Source: JABCYV01 sp963696025 (GTDB lineage Bacteria; Acidobacteriota; Terriglobia; Terriglobales; Acidobacteriaceae). From it: a stretch of 64,000 bases of DNA. Below the pieces are notes generated by a model. The model did no database searches, was not told the DNA's origin, and saw only the letters and a program-made list of their open reading frames with translations. Made by a program: the position numbers and the translations under genes. This document shows, in pieces, positions 48,571 through 57,752 of the stretch (position 1 is the first letter of the stretch; each line of letters begins with the position of its first letter). Location of the stretch: NCBI GenBank assembly GCA_963696025.1, contig CAVOII010000014.1, positions 930,001-994,000 on the forward strand. Reading direction: 5' to 3'.

Positions 48571-49851
48571 GTGAAAAACAGGACCGGCACCGAGGAGATG
48601 TTGCGCTGTTCGTTCTGCCACAAATCGCAGGACGCAGTAGCCAAACTGATTTCATCCCCCAGCGATTATCCCCGGGCCTATATCTGCGACGAGTGTGTAG
48701 CGGTCTGCAATTCCATTCTTGAAGATGACCGCACCGCAACCCCTCCCGCGACTACTCCCAATCAGCTCCCCAAACCGCAAGAGGTCAAGATTTTCCTCGA
48801 CGAATACGTCATTGGTCAGGAGCAGACCAAGAAAAAGTTGGCGGTGGCGGTTTACAACCACTACAAGCGTATTTTCATGAACCGGCAACGCAGCGGTGAT
48901 GGAATAGAACTGGCCAAATCGAACATCATGCTGATCGGCCCGACCGGTACGGGAAAAACGCTGCTGGCGCAGACCCTGGCCCGCATGCTGGACGTTCCCT
49001 TCGCCATTGTCGACGCTACCACGCTGACCGAGGCCGGCTACGTTGGCGAGGATGTCGAGAACATCATCCTCAAGCTATTGCAGGCTGCTGACGGCGATGT
49101 GGGACGAGCCCAGACCGGAATTATTTATATCGACGAAGTAGACAAAATTGGCCGCAAAGATGAGAACCCTTCGATCACCCGTGACGTTTCCGGCGAAGGA
49201 GTGCAGCAAGCTCTGCTGAAGATCTTGGAAGGCACGATCGCGAACGTACCACCGCAAGGGGGCCGCAAGCATCCGCATCAGGAATTCACCCCCGTGGACA
49301 CCACCAACATTTTGTTCATCTGCGGCGGCGCTTTCGTGGGCCTGGAAAAGATCATTGGGCGGCGAGTGGGCAAGAAATCACTCGGCTTCAAAGCCGGCGA
49401 AGACGGTCCAGAAGAGGAAGCGCCTGCCGTTAACCGCAAAAGGAGCTTCGAGCTTCTCAGCGACGCGCAACCGGAAGACCTCATCAAGTTCGGCCTGATC
49501 CCTGAGTTCGTCGGCCGTCTGCCGGTGGTTGGCGTGCTGGAAGATCTGGACGAATTTGCGCTCATTGAAATCCTTACGCGTCCCAAGAACGCTATTATTA
49601 AGCAGTACCAGCGGTTATTCGAATTTGAGAACGTCCGCCTGAAGTTCAGCGACGAGGCCTTAAAGGCAATCGCCAAGCAGGCCATGGCCCGAAAAGTGGG
49701 CGCCCGCGGTTTGCGCATGATTTTGGAAGAATTGATGCTTGACCTCATGTACCATTTACCGAGCCAGAAGAAAGTCAAGGAATTCGAGGTAACGCGCGAA
49801 ATGGTAGAAAAGCGTGCCGTATCCTTGGCCATGATGGAAAAGGCGGGCTAG
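48571..49851 (+). CDS. clpX: ATP-dependent Clp protease ATP-binding subunit ClpX
   Basis: ClpX unfolds tagged proteins and feeds them into ClpP. The 426-aa protein has an N-terminal zinc domain (RCSFCHKSQDAV and CDECVAVC). Walker A is IMLIGPTGTGKTLLAQTLAR and Walker B TGIIYIDEVDKIGRK. RDVSGEGVQQALLKILEGT is the pore region. The loop that docks to ClpP is VGKKSLGFKAG. It begins with GTG preceded by AGAAGGAG and overlaps lon by one base. Confidence 0.97.
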   Translation: MKNRTGTEEMLRCSFCHKSQDAVAKLISSPSDYPRAYICDECVAVCNSILEDDRTATPPATTPNQLPKPQEVKIFLDEYVIGQEQTKKKLAVAVYNHYKRIFMNRQRSGDGIELAKSNIMLIGPTGTGKTLLAQTLARMLDVPFAIVDATTLTEAGYVGEDVENIILKLLQAADGDVGRAQTGIIYIDEVDKIGRKDENPSITRDVSGEGVQQALLKILEGTIANVPPQGGRKHPHQEFTPVDTTNILFICGGAFVGLEKIIGRRVGKKSLGFKAGEDGPEEEAPAVNRKRSFELLSDAQPEDLIKFGLIPEFVGRLPVVGVLEDLDEFALIEILTRPKNAIIKQYQRLFEFENVRLKFSDEALKAIAKQAMARKVGARGLRMILEELMLDLMYHLPSQKKVKEFEVTREMVEKRAVSLAMMEKAG

Positions 49852-52298
49852 TGCCAAACCCAAGTGGATCGGAGAAGCAGGAACCTAAATTGACCAGCCC
49901 GAAAGAAAAATTCGAAACCAAAAAATTGCCCATGATGCCCATTCGGGACGTGGTCATATTTCCTTACATGATGACCCCCTTTGTAGTGGGTCGCGAATCA
50001 AGCGTGCACGCGCTGGAAGAAGCGCTGGCCGCAGACAAAAAGATTTTTCTGGCGACACAGCACGACGCCAGCATTGACGAACCCAAGCCCAACGAAATCT
50101 ACCAGGTCGGAACCATCGTCAATATCGTGCAAAGCCTCAAGCTGCCCGATGGCAATATCAAGGTACTGGTCGAGGGCATCGAGCGCGGCAAGATCCTGCA
50201 GATCAGCGAGAGTGAAGGCTACATGCAGGTCTCGATCCGCGTGGCGCGCTACGCGACGGAAACCAATCCGCAGATTGAGACGGGCATGCAGCGCGTGACG
50301 TCGCTCTTTGAACAGTACGTCAAGCTCTGCCAGTCGCTGAATTACGAAACCATGATCGCGGCCGTGCGCATGGAAGACCCGGCCAAGCTGACGGACACCA
50401 TCGCTGCCAATCTGCAGCTTTCGATCGAAGAAAAACAGGAACTGCTGGAAATCTTTGACCCCGCCGAGCGCCTTACTCGCATTGGCGACGTATTAGACAT
50501 CGAGATTGAGAAACTGAACATGGATCGCACCATCCAGTCGCGTGTAAAGCGACAGATGGAGAGGGCCCAGAAAGAGTATTACCTCAACGAGAAGATCAAG
50601 GCCATCCAGAAGGAACTGGGGCGCGGCGAAAAAAGCGAGTTCGATGAACTGAAGAAAAAAATCGACGGCGCCGGCATGCCTAAGGATGTGCGCGACAAGG
50701 CCATGCAGGAGTTGAAAAAACTCGAGGCCATGCCCCCGATGTCCGCCGAGTCGACCGTCTCGCGAAACTATTTGGACTGGCTGCTGGCTGTGCCCTGGAA
50801 AAAACGTTCCAAAGAAATACGCAACATCAGCCGCGCCGAGAAGGTATTGAACGAAGATCATTACGGGCTGGAGAAGATCAAGGAACGCATTCTCGAGTTC
50901 CTCGCGGTCCGCCAACTGGTAAAGAATCCCAAGGGTTCAATCCTTTGCTTCGTTGGGCCTCCCGGAGTGGGCAAGACTTCACTGGGCATGTCCATCGCCA
51001 AGGCGACCGGCCGTAAGTTTGTTCGCATGTCCTTAGGGGGTGTGCGTGATGAGGCTGAAATTCGTGGCCATCGCCGCACCTATATTGGTGCCCTGCCCGG
51101 CCAGATTATCCAAATGATGAAGAAGGCGGGGACCAAGAATCCCGTCTTCATGCTCGATGAAGTCGACAAAATGTCAATGGACTTCCGCGGCGATCCCTCA
51201 GCCGCGTTGCTCGAGGTGCTAGATCCCGAGCAGAATTTCATGTTCGTGGACCACTATCTCGACGTCGAATACGACCTCTCGCAGGTCTTTTTCATCGCCA
51301 CCGCCAACGTCATGCACACCATTCCACCGGCCCTGCAGGACCGCATGGAAGTGCTGCGTCTGCACGGTTACACCGAGCCGGAGAAAGTCGAAATCGCCAA
51401 GCAGTTCCTGGTGAAGAAGCAACTGCTGCAAGCAGGGTTGACTGACAAGAATCTGAAATTCAACGACGAAGCTATCACTACGCTGATCCGGTCGTACACT
51501 CGGGAAGCCGGCGTCCGCAACCTGGAGCGCGAAATTGGCAATGTGTGCCGCAAAGTGGCGCGCAAGGTGGTGAAGGAAGGCGAGAGTTACAACATTGGCA
51601 TCAACCAGGAAAACGTCAATGACTTCCTGGGCGTGATCAAATTCCGCGACACCCTGGCGCACGAGAAGAGCGAGGTCGGGCTAGTCACTGGCCTAGCCTG
51701 GACCGAAGTAGGCGGCTCCATCCTGAGCACTGAAGCCACCGTTGTCGACGGCAAGGGCAAGCTGACTCTCACCGGCAAGCTGGGCGATGTGATGCAGGAA
51801 TCGGCACAGGCCGCGATGTCATACGTGCGCTCGCGCGCGAATCGCCTGGGTCTTCAGCGCGATTTTTATCGCACTCTCGATATTCACGTGCACGTGCCCG
51901 AAGGCGCAATCCCGAAAGATGGCCCTTCAGCTGGCATCACCATCGCTACCGCGATCGCCAGCGCGCTGAGCAAGATTCCGGTGCGCCGCGATTTGGCCAT
52001 GACCGGTGAAATCACGTTACGCGGCAAAGTCTTACCCATCGGGGGCTTGAAGGAAAAACTCCTGGCCGCCCACCGTGCGGGACTGTTCGAGGTCATACTG
52101 CCGCAGGACAACGAAAAGGACTTGGCGGAGGTTCCCGAAAATTTGCGCAATGCCATGAAGTTGCACTTCGTAGATACCATGGACCAGGTGCTCGCCGTGG
52201 CTCTCGAAGGACCGCTGCCACAACTGACCGAGGCTACCGCCCAGCCCATCACCTCAATCGGGCCTCAGACCGGCGAGAGTCCGGCGGCTCATCAGTAG
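49851..52298 (+). CDS. lon: ATP-dependent protease Lon
   Basis: Lon degrades damaged and regulatory proteins. The 815-aa protein starts with GTG one base inside clpX. It has the LAN domain (LPMMPIRDVVIFPYMMTPFV), the AAA+ module (SILCFVGPPGVGKTSLGMSI, Walker B PVFMLDEVDKMS), and the protease domain. That last domain has the Ser of PKDGPSAGITIATAIASALS and the Lys of PIGGLKEKLLAAHRAG. All standard elements are present. Together with tig-clpP-clpX it forms a proteostasis operon. Confidence 0.97.
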   Translation: MPNPSGSEKQEPKLTSPKEKFETKKLPMMPIRDVVIFPYMMTPFVVGRESSVHALEEALAADKKIFLATQHDASIDEPKPNEIYQVGTIVNIVQSLKLPDGNIKVLVEGIERGKILQISESEGYMQVSIRVARYATETNPQIETGMQRVTSLFEQYVKLCQSLNYETMIAAVRMEDPAKLTDTIAANLQLSIEEKQELLEIFDPAERLTRIGDVLDIEIEKLNMDRTIQSRVKRQMERAQKEYYLNEKIKAIQKELGRGEKSEFDELKKKIDGAGMPKDVRDKAMQELKKLEAMPPMSAESTVSRNYLDWLLAVPWKKRSKEIRNISRAEKVLNEDHYGLEKIKERILEFLAVRQLVKNPKGSILCFVGPPGVGKTSLGMSIAKATGRKFVRMSLGGVRDEAEIRGHRRTYIGALPGQIIQMMKKAGTKNPVFMLDEVDKMSMDFRGDPSAALLEVLDPEQNFMFVDHYLDVEYDLSQVFFIATANVMHTIPPALQDRMEVLRLHGYTEPEKVEIAKQFLVKKQLLQAGLTDKNLKFNDEAITTLIRSYTREAGVRNLEREIGNVCRKVARKVVKEGESYNIGINQENVNDFLGVIKFRDTLAHEKSEVGLVTGLAWTEVGGSILSTEATVVDGKGKLTLTGKLGDVMQESAQAAMSYVRSRANRLGLQRDFYRTLDIHVHVPEGAIPKDGPSAGITIATAIASALSKIPVRRDLAMTGEITLRGKVLPIGGLKEKLLAAHRAGLFEVILPQDNEKDLAEVPENLRNAMKLHFVDTMDQVLAVALEGPLPQLTEATAQPITSIGPQTGESPAAHQ

Positions 52299-52373
52299 GA
52301 AACCTCCCGGCCACCGGTGGACCTGAACTGCTAAGCTAGATTTGCCGGCACGACCCAGCCGAAAGAGCACGAC

Positions 52374-53603
52374 GTGTCCGAAGCCATCAAGAAACATCAG
52401 CAATCCCAAACGGAGTCTTTAGCCATGTCTCCTTCCGATTTGAGAACCGGCGAAGTCAGCCTATTTCCCGAGTTGCTCCCCGAAGTAGCCGGCGCTCGAA
52501 CCACTGGTGTCCTGCCTTCTCAGGCTATCCAGGAATTAATTGCCAACGGGCGCATCGTGGGCAGCCGGGCGATCACACCGGAACAAATCCAGCCCGCGAG
52601 TCTCGACTTGCGCCTGGGCGACATCGCTCACCGCGTCCGTGCCAGCTTTCTGCCTGGCCCGAATGGCACGGTGGAAGCCAAAATCAAAGAACTCCGTATG
52701 ACCCGAGTCGACCTGACCAGCGCTGCCGTCTTTGAAAAGGGGTGCGTTTACATTGTGCCTTTACTGGAGGAATTAAATCTTCCAGCCGACATTGCTGGAA
52801 AAGCGAATCCCAAGAGCACCACCGGCCGTCTGGACGTATTCATTCGCCTCATCACCGACTACGGTGTCGAATTCGAGCGCGTCCCGCCCGGATACAAAGG
52901 AAAGCTTTACGCGGAGGTGGTCTCCCGCACATTCACGGTCGCAGTTCGTGCCGGAATGCGGTTGAATCAAGTGCGGTTCGTGCGTGGGAATCCGACCTTC
53001 ACCGACAACCTGATCAGCAATTTGGATGAGCAGGAAACCCTGATCTACATAGATGAGGAAAACTCAGCCAAAGCGCGCGTGGATCGGGGTCTCAAGATTA
53101 CGGTGAACCTCGAAGCCAGCGAACCTGGCGAAATCGTGGCCTACAAAGCCCGAGGCCATGCCCCAGCCATCGAGCTGGATCGAATTGACTACTATTCACC
53201 GGAGGAATTCTGGGAGGTCCGCCAGCAAAACACGAACAAAGATTTGATCCTCGAGCCTGGTGACTTCTACATCCTCGCCTCCCGTGAGAGAGTCCGCGTG
53301 CCGCCGGATTTTGCGGCTGAGATGGTCCCATTTGATCCTTCGGTGGGCGAGTTCCGCATTCACTACGCCGGTTTCTTTGACCCCGGTTTTGGGTATGGTA
53401 CGAGCGACATCAAAGGTACGCCCGCGGTGCTTGAAGTACGAGCCCACGAAGTTCCGTTCTTGATTGAGCACGGACAGTTTGTCGGCAGGCTCACCTACAT
53501 GCCTTTGCTTTCCCGGCCAGACAAGATATATGGCATGCAGATAGGCTCGTCGTATCAAAAGCAAGCGCTAACTTTGAGCAAGCAGTTTCGCCGGGGAAAA
53601 TAG
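52374..53603 (+). CDS. Two-domain dCTP deaminase (2'-deoxycytidine 5'-triphosphate deaminase)
   Basis: dCTP deaminase converts dCTP to dUTP, a source of dUMP for thymidylate. The 409-aa protein is about twice the common length, with two dCTP-deaminase/dUTPase-like domains. The first contains GVLPSQAIQELIANGRI, ITPEQIQPASLDLRLGDIAH, and GKANPKSTTGRLDVFIRLIT. The second contains LILEPGDFYILASRERVRVP and IHYAGFFDPGFGYG. This two-domain type is known in Alphaproteobacteria and some others. It begins with GTG, 75 nt after lon. Confidence 0.87.
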   Translation: MSEAIKKHQQSQTESLAMSPSDLRTGEVSLFPELLPEVAGARTTGVLPSQAIQELIANGRIVGSRAITPEQIQPASLDLRLGDIAHRVRASFLPGPNGTVEAKIKELRMTRVDLTSAAVFEKGCVYIVPLLEELNLPADIAGKANPKSTTGRLDVFIRLITDYGVEFERVPPGYKGKLYAEVVSRTFTVAVRAGMRLNQVRFVRGNPTFTDNLISNLDEQETLIYIDEENSAKARVDRGLKITVNLEASEPGEIVAYKARGHAPAIELDRIDYYSPEEFWEVRQQNTNKDLILEPGDFYILASRERVRVPPDFAAEMVPFDPSVGEFRIHYAGFFDPGFGYGTSDIKGTPAVLEVRAHEVPFLIEHGQFVGRLTYMPLLSRPDKIYGMQIGSSYQKQALTLSKQFRRGK

Positions 53604-53663
53604 CTGGTGGCAACCCACGTGGTTCAGTCGGTAGTTCTAAATAGAAGCATCCGCTGGTGCCGT

Positions 53664-53900
53664 ATGGAATCAGATCTTCCCCCCGTAGAACCTAAGAGTT
53701 TTTTCAGAGGCAAGGGTGCCTTACTGGTTGCCCTGATCGTAGTTCTTGTTCTCCTCATCGCCCTGCCCGCCTATCGCTGGTTCTTCCTGATCAGCCTGGG
53801 AATCGGAATCGTCGTGGCTGCGATCCTCTATTTTTGGAACCAGCACAAGCCCGTCAAAGAAGCTTCCGTCGAGCACAAGCGGCCCCTGGGGTTAGAGTAG
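53664..53900 (+). CDS. Small two-helix membrane protein, 78 aa
   Basis: The short protein begins MESDLPPVEPKSFFRGKGAL. Two hydrophobic segments follow at about 20-36 (LLVALIVVLVLLIALPAY) and 39-55 (FFLISLGIGIVVAAILYFW), then a charged tail (NQHKPVKEASVEHKRPLG). I chose the ATG at 53664 because upstream codons are not membrane-like. It follows the dCTP deaminase gene by 60 nt and could share its transcript. Function unknown. Confidence 0.65.
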   Translation: MESDLPPVEPKSFFRGKGALLVALIVVLVLLIALPAYRWFFLISLGIGIVVAAILYFWNQHKPVKEASVEHKRPLGLE

Positions 53901-54028
53901 AAGTGTGTCCGCTGCAGAGTCCACCCTCAATCTGCTGCGACCGAATGGTAGTTACTTTCGTCCAGACTTTCGTAACCTACCCCAACGCTAAAGCTCAACT
54001 AACCTGTGCGGCAGGAGTTTACTCTCGC

Positions 54029-54409
54029 ATGATCAACAAAATCACCAACTCACTCTTAGTCCTGGCAGTCGGGGGTCTCATGTTAGCCGGTTCCGCCGCT
54101 GCTCAGACCACAACCAATTCCAACACGTCTGGCGCGGGAGCCGGTGTCGACGATCCCAACCATCCGCGTGTGAACCAGATTAACCAGCGCGAACAGAATC
54201 AGCAGAACCGCATTGCCAATGGGATCAAGAACGACAAGCTGACACCCGCGCAGGCCGCGAATCTGGAAAAGGGCCAACAGCGGTTGGTAAATAACGAGAA
54301 GAAAGACATGGCTGCTGACAATGGTCACCTTACCAAGGCAAACCAGCGCCAGCTCAATCGCGAAGCGAACCGGCAGAGCAAAAAGATTTACAAAGACAAG
54401 CACCAGTAA
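54029..54409 (+). CDS. Secreted Gln/Asn/Lys-rich protein, 126 aa
   Basis: The protein has a signal peptide (MINKITNSLLVLAVGGLMLAG, cleaved near AAAQ). A low-complexity mature part follows, rich in Gln, Asn, Arg and Lys (VNQINQREQNQQNRIANGI, KGQQRLVNNEKKDMAADNG, and RQLNREANRQSKKIYKDKHQ). This resembles small periplasmic stress-type or structural proteins common in Acidobacteria; no catalytic motif is seen. AGGAG lies 12 nt before the ATG. A perfect hairpin terminator follows. Confidence 0.7.
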   Translation: MINKITNSLLVLAVGGLMLAGSAAAQTTTNSNTSGAGAGVDDPNHPRVNQINQREQNQQNRIANGIKNDKLTPAQAANLEKGQQRLVNNEKKDMAADNGHLTKANQRQLNREANRQSKKIYKDKHQ

Positions 54410-54721
54410 GTTCTGACTCCATTGCGATCCCATGTTCAGGGCCAAAGCCGCATCCTATTGCGGCTTTTTTCTTGCCGAATCCGCATTGTCTGAATGGCAG
54501 GATTATTTCCGAGCCGCCGTCAGTTGGTATCCTGCGAGACACTCTCGCACAGCGGATTCGTCATTATCCATTACGCAGAAGGTCCAATTCATCGTGTAAA
54601 CCTTTGGTAACTGGTTGCTTGAGTACCCCACAACTTATCCTTTATCAGCGGGTTGTTAAGTATAGAGGCAGGCAGCGCCAGGGCTCGTCTGATCATCACA
54701 CTTCGGTCGTCTACAATCGAG
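54410..54721. other. Intergenic stretch with terminator and one further hairpin
   Basis: It holds the terminator at 54444-54470 and the stem-loop TGCGAGA-CAC-TCTCGCA (54533-54549). I see no supported gene in it. Confidence 0.6.
54444..54470 (+). terminator. Intrinsic terminator
   Basis: AAAGCCGCA (54444-54452) pairs with TGCGGCTTT (54459-54467) across a 6-nt loop and is followed by T residues to 54470. It lies 35 nt after the stop of the secreted Gln-rich protein gene. Confidence 0.92.
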
Positions 54722-56107
54722 ATGCGTGCTTTGGCAAAACTCGATGCGCGGGGAGTTTCCTGGATACTCCGGAGTTTGTGCGGTGTTCTGCTCTTCTGCT
54801 TCTGCGTCAGTCCAAACGCACATGCTGGCGCGACCCTCCTTCTCGAAGAGCCTTATAGCTATGATGGCGCTTTCGCAGGGACCGGCCACTCCGCCGTTTA
54901 TCTAAGCAACGTTTGCGCTGCGTCTCCTGTTGTGCTGCGTCGCTGCGTCGCGGGCGAATCCGGTGCAGTCATAAGCCGTTATGATGGGATCGCGGGTTAT
55001 GACTGGATTGCGATCCCTCTAATTCCCTATCTCTACGCGGTGGAGCAGCGGGACGCCGTACCGCTCTTCGCCGACGCAAAGCTAGTCGCTTTCCTCAGAG
55101 ATCAATACCGGCGCGAGCACCTGCAAGCTTTAGCTTCGGATCGTCCTGATGGCGGGACACCGACCGGAAACTGGTATGAATTGGTCGGGGCTTCTTACGA
55201 TCGGACAATTTATGGATTTGAGATTGAGACCGGCGCGGCCCAGGATGCTCTGTTGATCAGCAAGTTCAACAGTCAGCCCAATCGCCAGCGCTACAACTTT
55301 GTTGAGCGAAACTGCGCTGATTTTTCGCGCGAGGTGATGAATTTTTACTATCCGCACGCCGTGCATCGCAGTTTGATCGGCGACCTCGGCATCACCACTC
55401 CAAAGCAGATCGCAAAAATGATGGCCAAGTACAGCCGCCATCATCCTGAACTGGAAAGCTCGACTTTCCTGATACCACAGGTCCCGGGCACGGTCCCTCG
55501 CAGCAAACCTGTCCACGGAGGATTGGAGTCCATCGTGGCTGCCAAGAAATATATGCTGCCGTTGTTCTTGCTGCAGCCCTACGTCGCTGGGGGCCTGGTT
55601 GCCGGACATCTTGGCGAGGGACGCTGGGATCCGGCCCGTCATGCTCCGGTCCTCGATTCCCGTCACCAGTTGGACGCGCCCATCACTCGCGCCGATCGTC
55701 GTTCCTTCCAGAGCCGGTTGGACGAACTGACCCGAACCGGCCCCGCTAATGATACCTTGCGGGATGCGAAAAATTGGGAGCACTTGCAGGCTGCGGCCGA
55801 GACCAAGTTGAACTCGTCAGGACAACCTGTGGTTGAGGTACATTTAGGAACTGCCGTGGCGCAGATCGGAATTTCGAGCGGGGATATCTTGAACTGGTCT
55901 GAGTCACCCGAATTAGCGGCGAGACTTCTAGAGGCGCGACTCTACCAGGAATTGCGGCCCGCTGTGGCCAGTAAGACTGCCCACGGTGACGTGGAAAACG
56001 ATCTGGCCCTGCTGCAACAAATTATTTCGGGTCGGCCGAGAAACCCTGCAAGGACACTCTCATCCGCCAACGACCACAACATTCGAGCCGACTCCGCCTC
56101 GCAGTAG
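54722..56107 (+). CDS. Secreted protein, possible permuted papain-like fold
   Basis: The 461-aa protein has a signal-type N-terminus (WILRSLCGVLLFCFCVSPNA, ending HAG). It has a His in GAFAGTGHSAVYLSNVC and a Cys in NFVERNCADFSREVMNFYY, with a hydrophobic strand after each. A His before a Cys in this order recalls the circularly permuted papain-like (NlpC/YiiX/LRAT type) hydrolases, but the assignment is by pattern only. The second half (about 290-460) is polar and not assigned. It is convergent with the lipoprotein gene. The start is set at ATG 54722. Confidence 0.6.
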   Translation: MRALAKLDARGVSWILRSLCGVLLFCFCVSPNAHAGATLLLEEPYSYDGAFAGTGHSAVYLSNVCAASPVVLRRCVAGESGAVISRYDGIAGYDWIAIPLIPYLYAVEQRDAVPLFADAKLVAFLRDQYRREHLQALASDRPDGGTPTGNWYELVGASYDRTIYGFEIETGAAQDALLISKFNSQPNRQRYNFVERNCADFSREVMNFYYPHAVHRSLIGDLGITTPKQIAKMMAKYSRHHPELESSTFLIPQVPGTVPRSKPVHGGLESIVAAKKYMLPLFLLQPYVAGGLVAGHLGEGRWDPARHAPVLDSRHQLDAPITRADRRSFQSRLDELTRTGPANDTLRDAKNWEHLQAAAETKLNSSGQPVVEVHLGTAVAQIGISSGDILNWSESPELAARLLEARLYQELRPAVASKTAHGDVENDLALLQQIISGRPRNPARTLSSANDHNIRADSASQ

Positions 56108-56116
56108 CCCTTCAAT

Positions 56117-56920
56117 TCAGCGCATTGTTATTTGGTTTTGCAGCGGCAATTCCGAATGGATCAGGGACTCCACCTGAGACCAAACCCGGGGATCACATTC
56201 AATTTCGATGTGGGACTTCATGAAGAGCCGGTCGTACCAAGGATAGCGCTCGCAACTGATGGGATTGGTTTTATAGTCGGAGCGGAAATTTCCGATGATG
56301 TGAGTTCGCTTGGGGTCGGCGGCGCGAATTCTGGACTGCCCATGCAGCAGGCCGTCTCGTTGGTAGAAGTTTGCCGCCTGGGCGACGTTGGCGGGGATCA
56401 CGCTGTCATCCTCGCCTTGCTTAGAGACGCTATCCACCTGCACTGTAAGCAACACCGGAATACCTTGTCTCTCCAATTGCCGCGCCAGAGTAACGGTTTC
56501 CGAAGCTCCCCAACTGTGTCCGTACAGGATGATGCGGGCGTTTTGTTTTTCTTCAACAGACAACGTCCCATCGTGGTCGGTGTCCACAATTCGCACTATC
56601 TCGGCGTACGCCTTCTGCCGATTACGATTCTCCAAAGCCTCCACATACACTCCGGACGGATATTGTTGGCGGAGCCGCGTGGCCACCTGGACCGCGCTAT
56701 GGATCGCGTCATTGTGCTTGACAAAACCGCCAACGAAACCGATCACAATGACGGGCGGCGGCGCAGCACCCTCAGTGGTCTTGGTGGGGATATCAGAACC
56801 CGCGCAGCCGGCGACAGGGATTAGGCAGAGAATTGCGCAAAGAGCACGAATCGAGGTGCGACAGCAGAGCCCCACAGCGCCAAGCATGATAGCAAAACGA
56901 CTGCCATTCTTAACAATCAT
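56117..56920 (-). CDS. Lipoprotein with alpha/beta-hydrolase motif and EF-hand loop
   Basis: The 267-aa protein has a signal sequence ending in a lipobox (LCLIPVAGCAGS). It then has a hydrolase-type segment VIVIGFVGGFVKHNDAIHSA (an oxyanion-type loop) and the nucleophile elbow RIILYGHSWGASETVTLARQ (G-H-S-W-G). Between them lies RIVDTDHDGTLSVEEKQN, a perfect EF-hand loop (D-T-D-H-D-G-T-L-S-V-E-E). The catalytic Asp and His are not obvious; VQVDSV may hold the Asp. Such an inserted Ca-type loop may stabilise or regulate the enzyme. The start is ATG 56920. Confidence 0.72.
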   Translation of the reverse strand: MIVKNGSRFAIMLGAVGLCCRTSIRALCAILCLIPVAGCAGSDIPTKTTEGAAPPPVIVIGFVGGFVKHNDAIHSAVQVATRLRQQYPSGVYVEALENRNRQKAYAEIVRIVDTDHDGTLSVEEKQNARIILYGHSWGASETVTLARQLERQGIPVLLTVQVDSVSKQGEDDSVIPANVAQAANFYQRDGLLHGQSRIRAADPKRTHIIGNFRSDYKTNPISCERYPWYDRLFMKSHIEIECDPRVWSQVESLIHSELPLQNQITMR

Positions 56921-56990
56921 TCCCGCTATATATTCCTTTTCTTGCGCCCATCCTCTTGCAACTTAGGGCATCAAAACTGCAAACTGTTGC

Positions 56991-57599
56991 ATGCGTGTTC
57001 TCTCCCAGTTCCTTTTGGCAGCGAGTGATCCCAGCCATTTCCCCGAGCCGGGCTTGCCTGAGGTAGCCTTTCTGGGGCGCTCCAATGTGGGGAAATCCAG
57101 CGTTATCAACTCACTCCTAGGATCAAAAATAGCTAAAACCAGCTCCACGCCCGGGCGGACACGATCCATCAACTTCTACCAAATCCGGTGGCCCGGGAAG
57201 CCGCAACCTGAACTGATCTTTGCCGACCTGCCGGGCTACGGCTACGCAAAGCTTTCGCGTGAGGTCTCGAGCCAGTGGCCGGCTTTCATTGATCCCTATC
57301 TCAAGGAGCGGCCGTGCCTCGCGCTGTGCCTGGCGCTGGTCGACATCAACGTGCCACCTCAGACCAGCGACGCGCAGCTGTTGCAGTTTCTCAGCGCCAG
57401 CGGACGTTCGCTCCTGATCGTGGCGACCAAGAGCGACCGGCTCTCCTCCAATCAATTGAGCAATTCTCTGCAGAAGCTGATGCAGGAATATCCCGCAGCT
57501 CGCATCGTCCCTTATTCGGCCAGGACGGGGGCGGGACGGGAGCAACTGTGGGGCGAAATCCGCTTGGCAGTGGAAACCTACACCGGCGCCCGATTGTGA
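56991..57599 (+). CDS. engB: Ribosome biogenesis GTPase EngB/YsxC
   Basis: EngB is a small GTPase needed for 50S assembly. The 202-aa protein has G1 EVAFLGRSNVGKSSVINSL, G2 SSTPGRTRSINFYQI, G3 FADLPGYGYAKLSREVSSQW, G4 ATKSDRL and G5 YSARTGAGREQLW. The P-loop is G-R-S-N-V-G-K-S-S, a hallmark of the family. It starts at ATG 56991 and lies upstream of a PilZ gene by 153 bp. Confidence 0.94.
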   Translation: MRVLSQFLLAASDPSHFPEPGLPEVAFLGRSNVGKSSVINSLLGSKIAKTSSTPGRTRSINFYQIRWPGKPQPELIFADLPGYGYAKLSREVSSQWPAFIDPYLKERPCLALCLALVDINVPPQTSDAQLLQFLSASGRSLLIVATKSDRLSSNQLSNSLQKLMQEYPAARIVPYSARTGAGREQLWGEIRLAVETYTGARL

Positions 57600-57752
57600 A
57601 CCGCTTCCCGTAGTGGGAGTGCCTCCTACCCTCCGTAAGCCATGGCTCGGTCTGGAGTTTTCTCCTTGCTGACTGACTTTCGTAAGATTCCAAGGTAGAA
57701 CCACGGCGAAACCAACGCGTTCACTCCCCGGAGTTGAGCCACAAGTAGCGCT

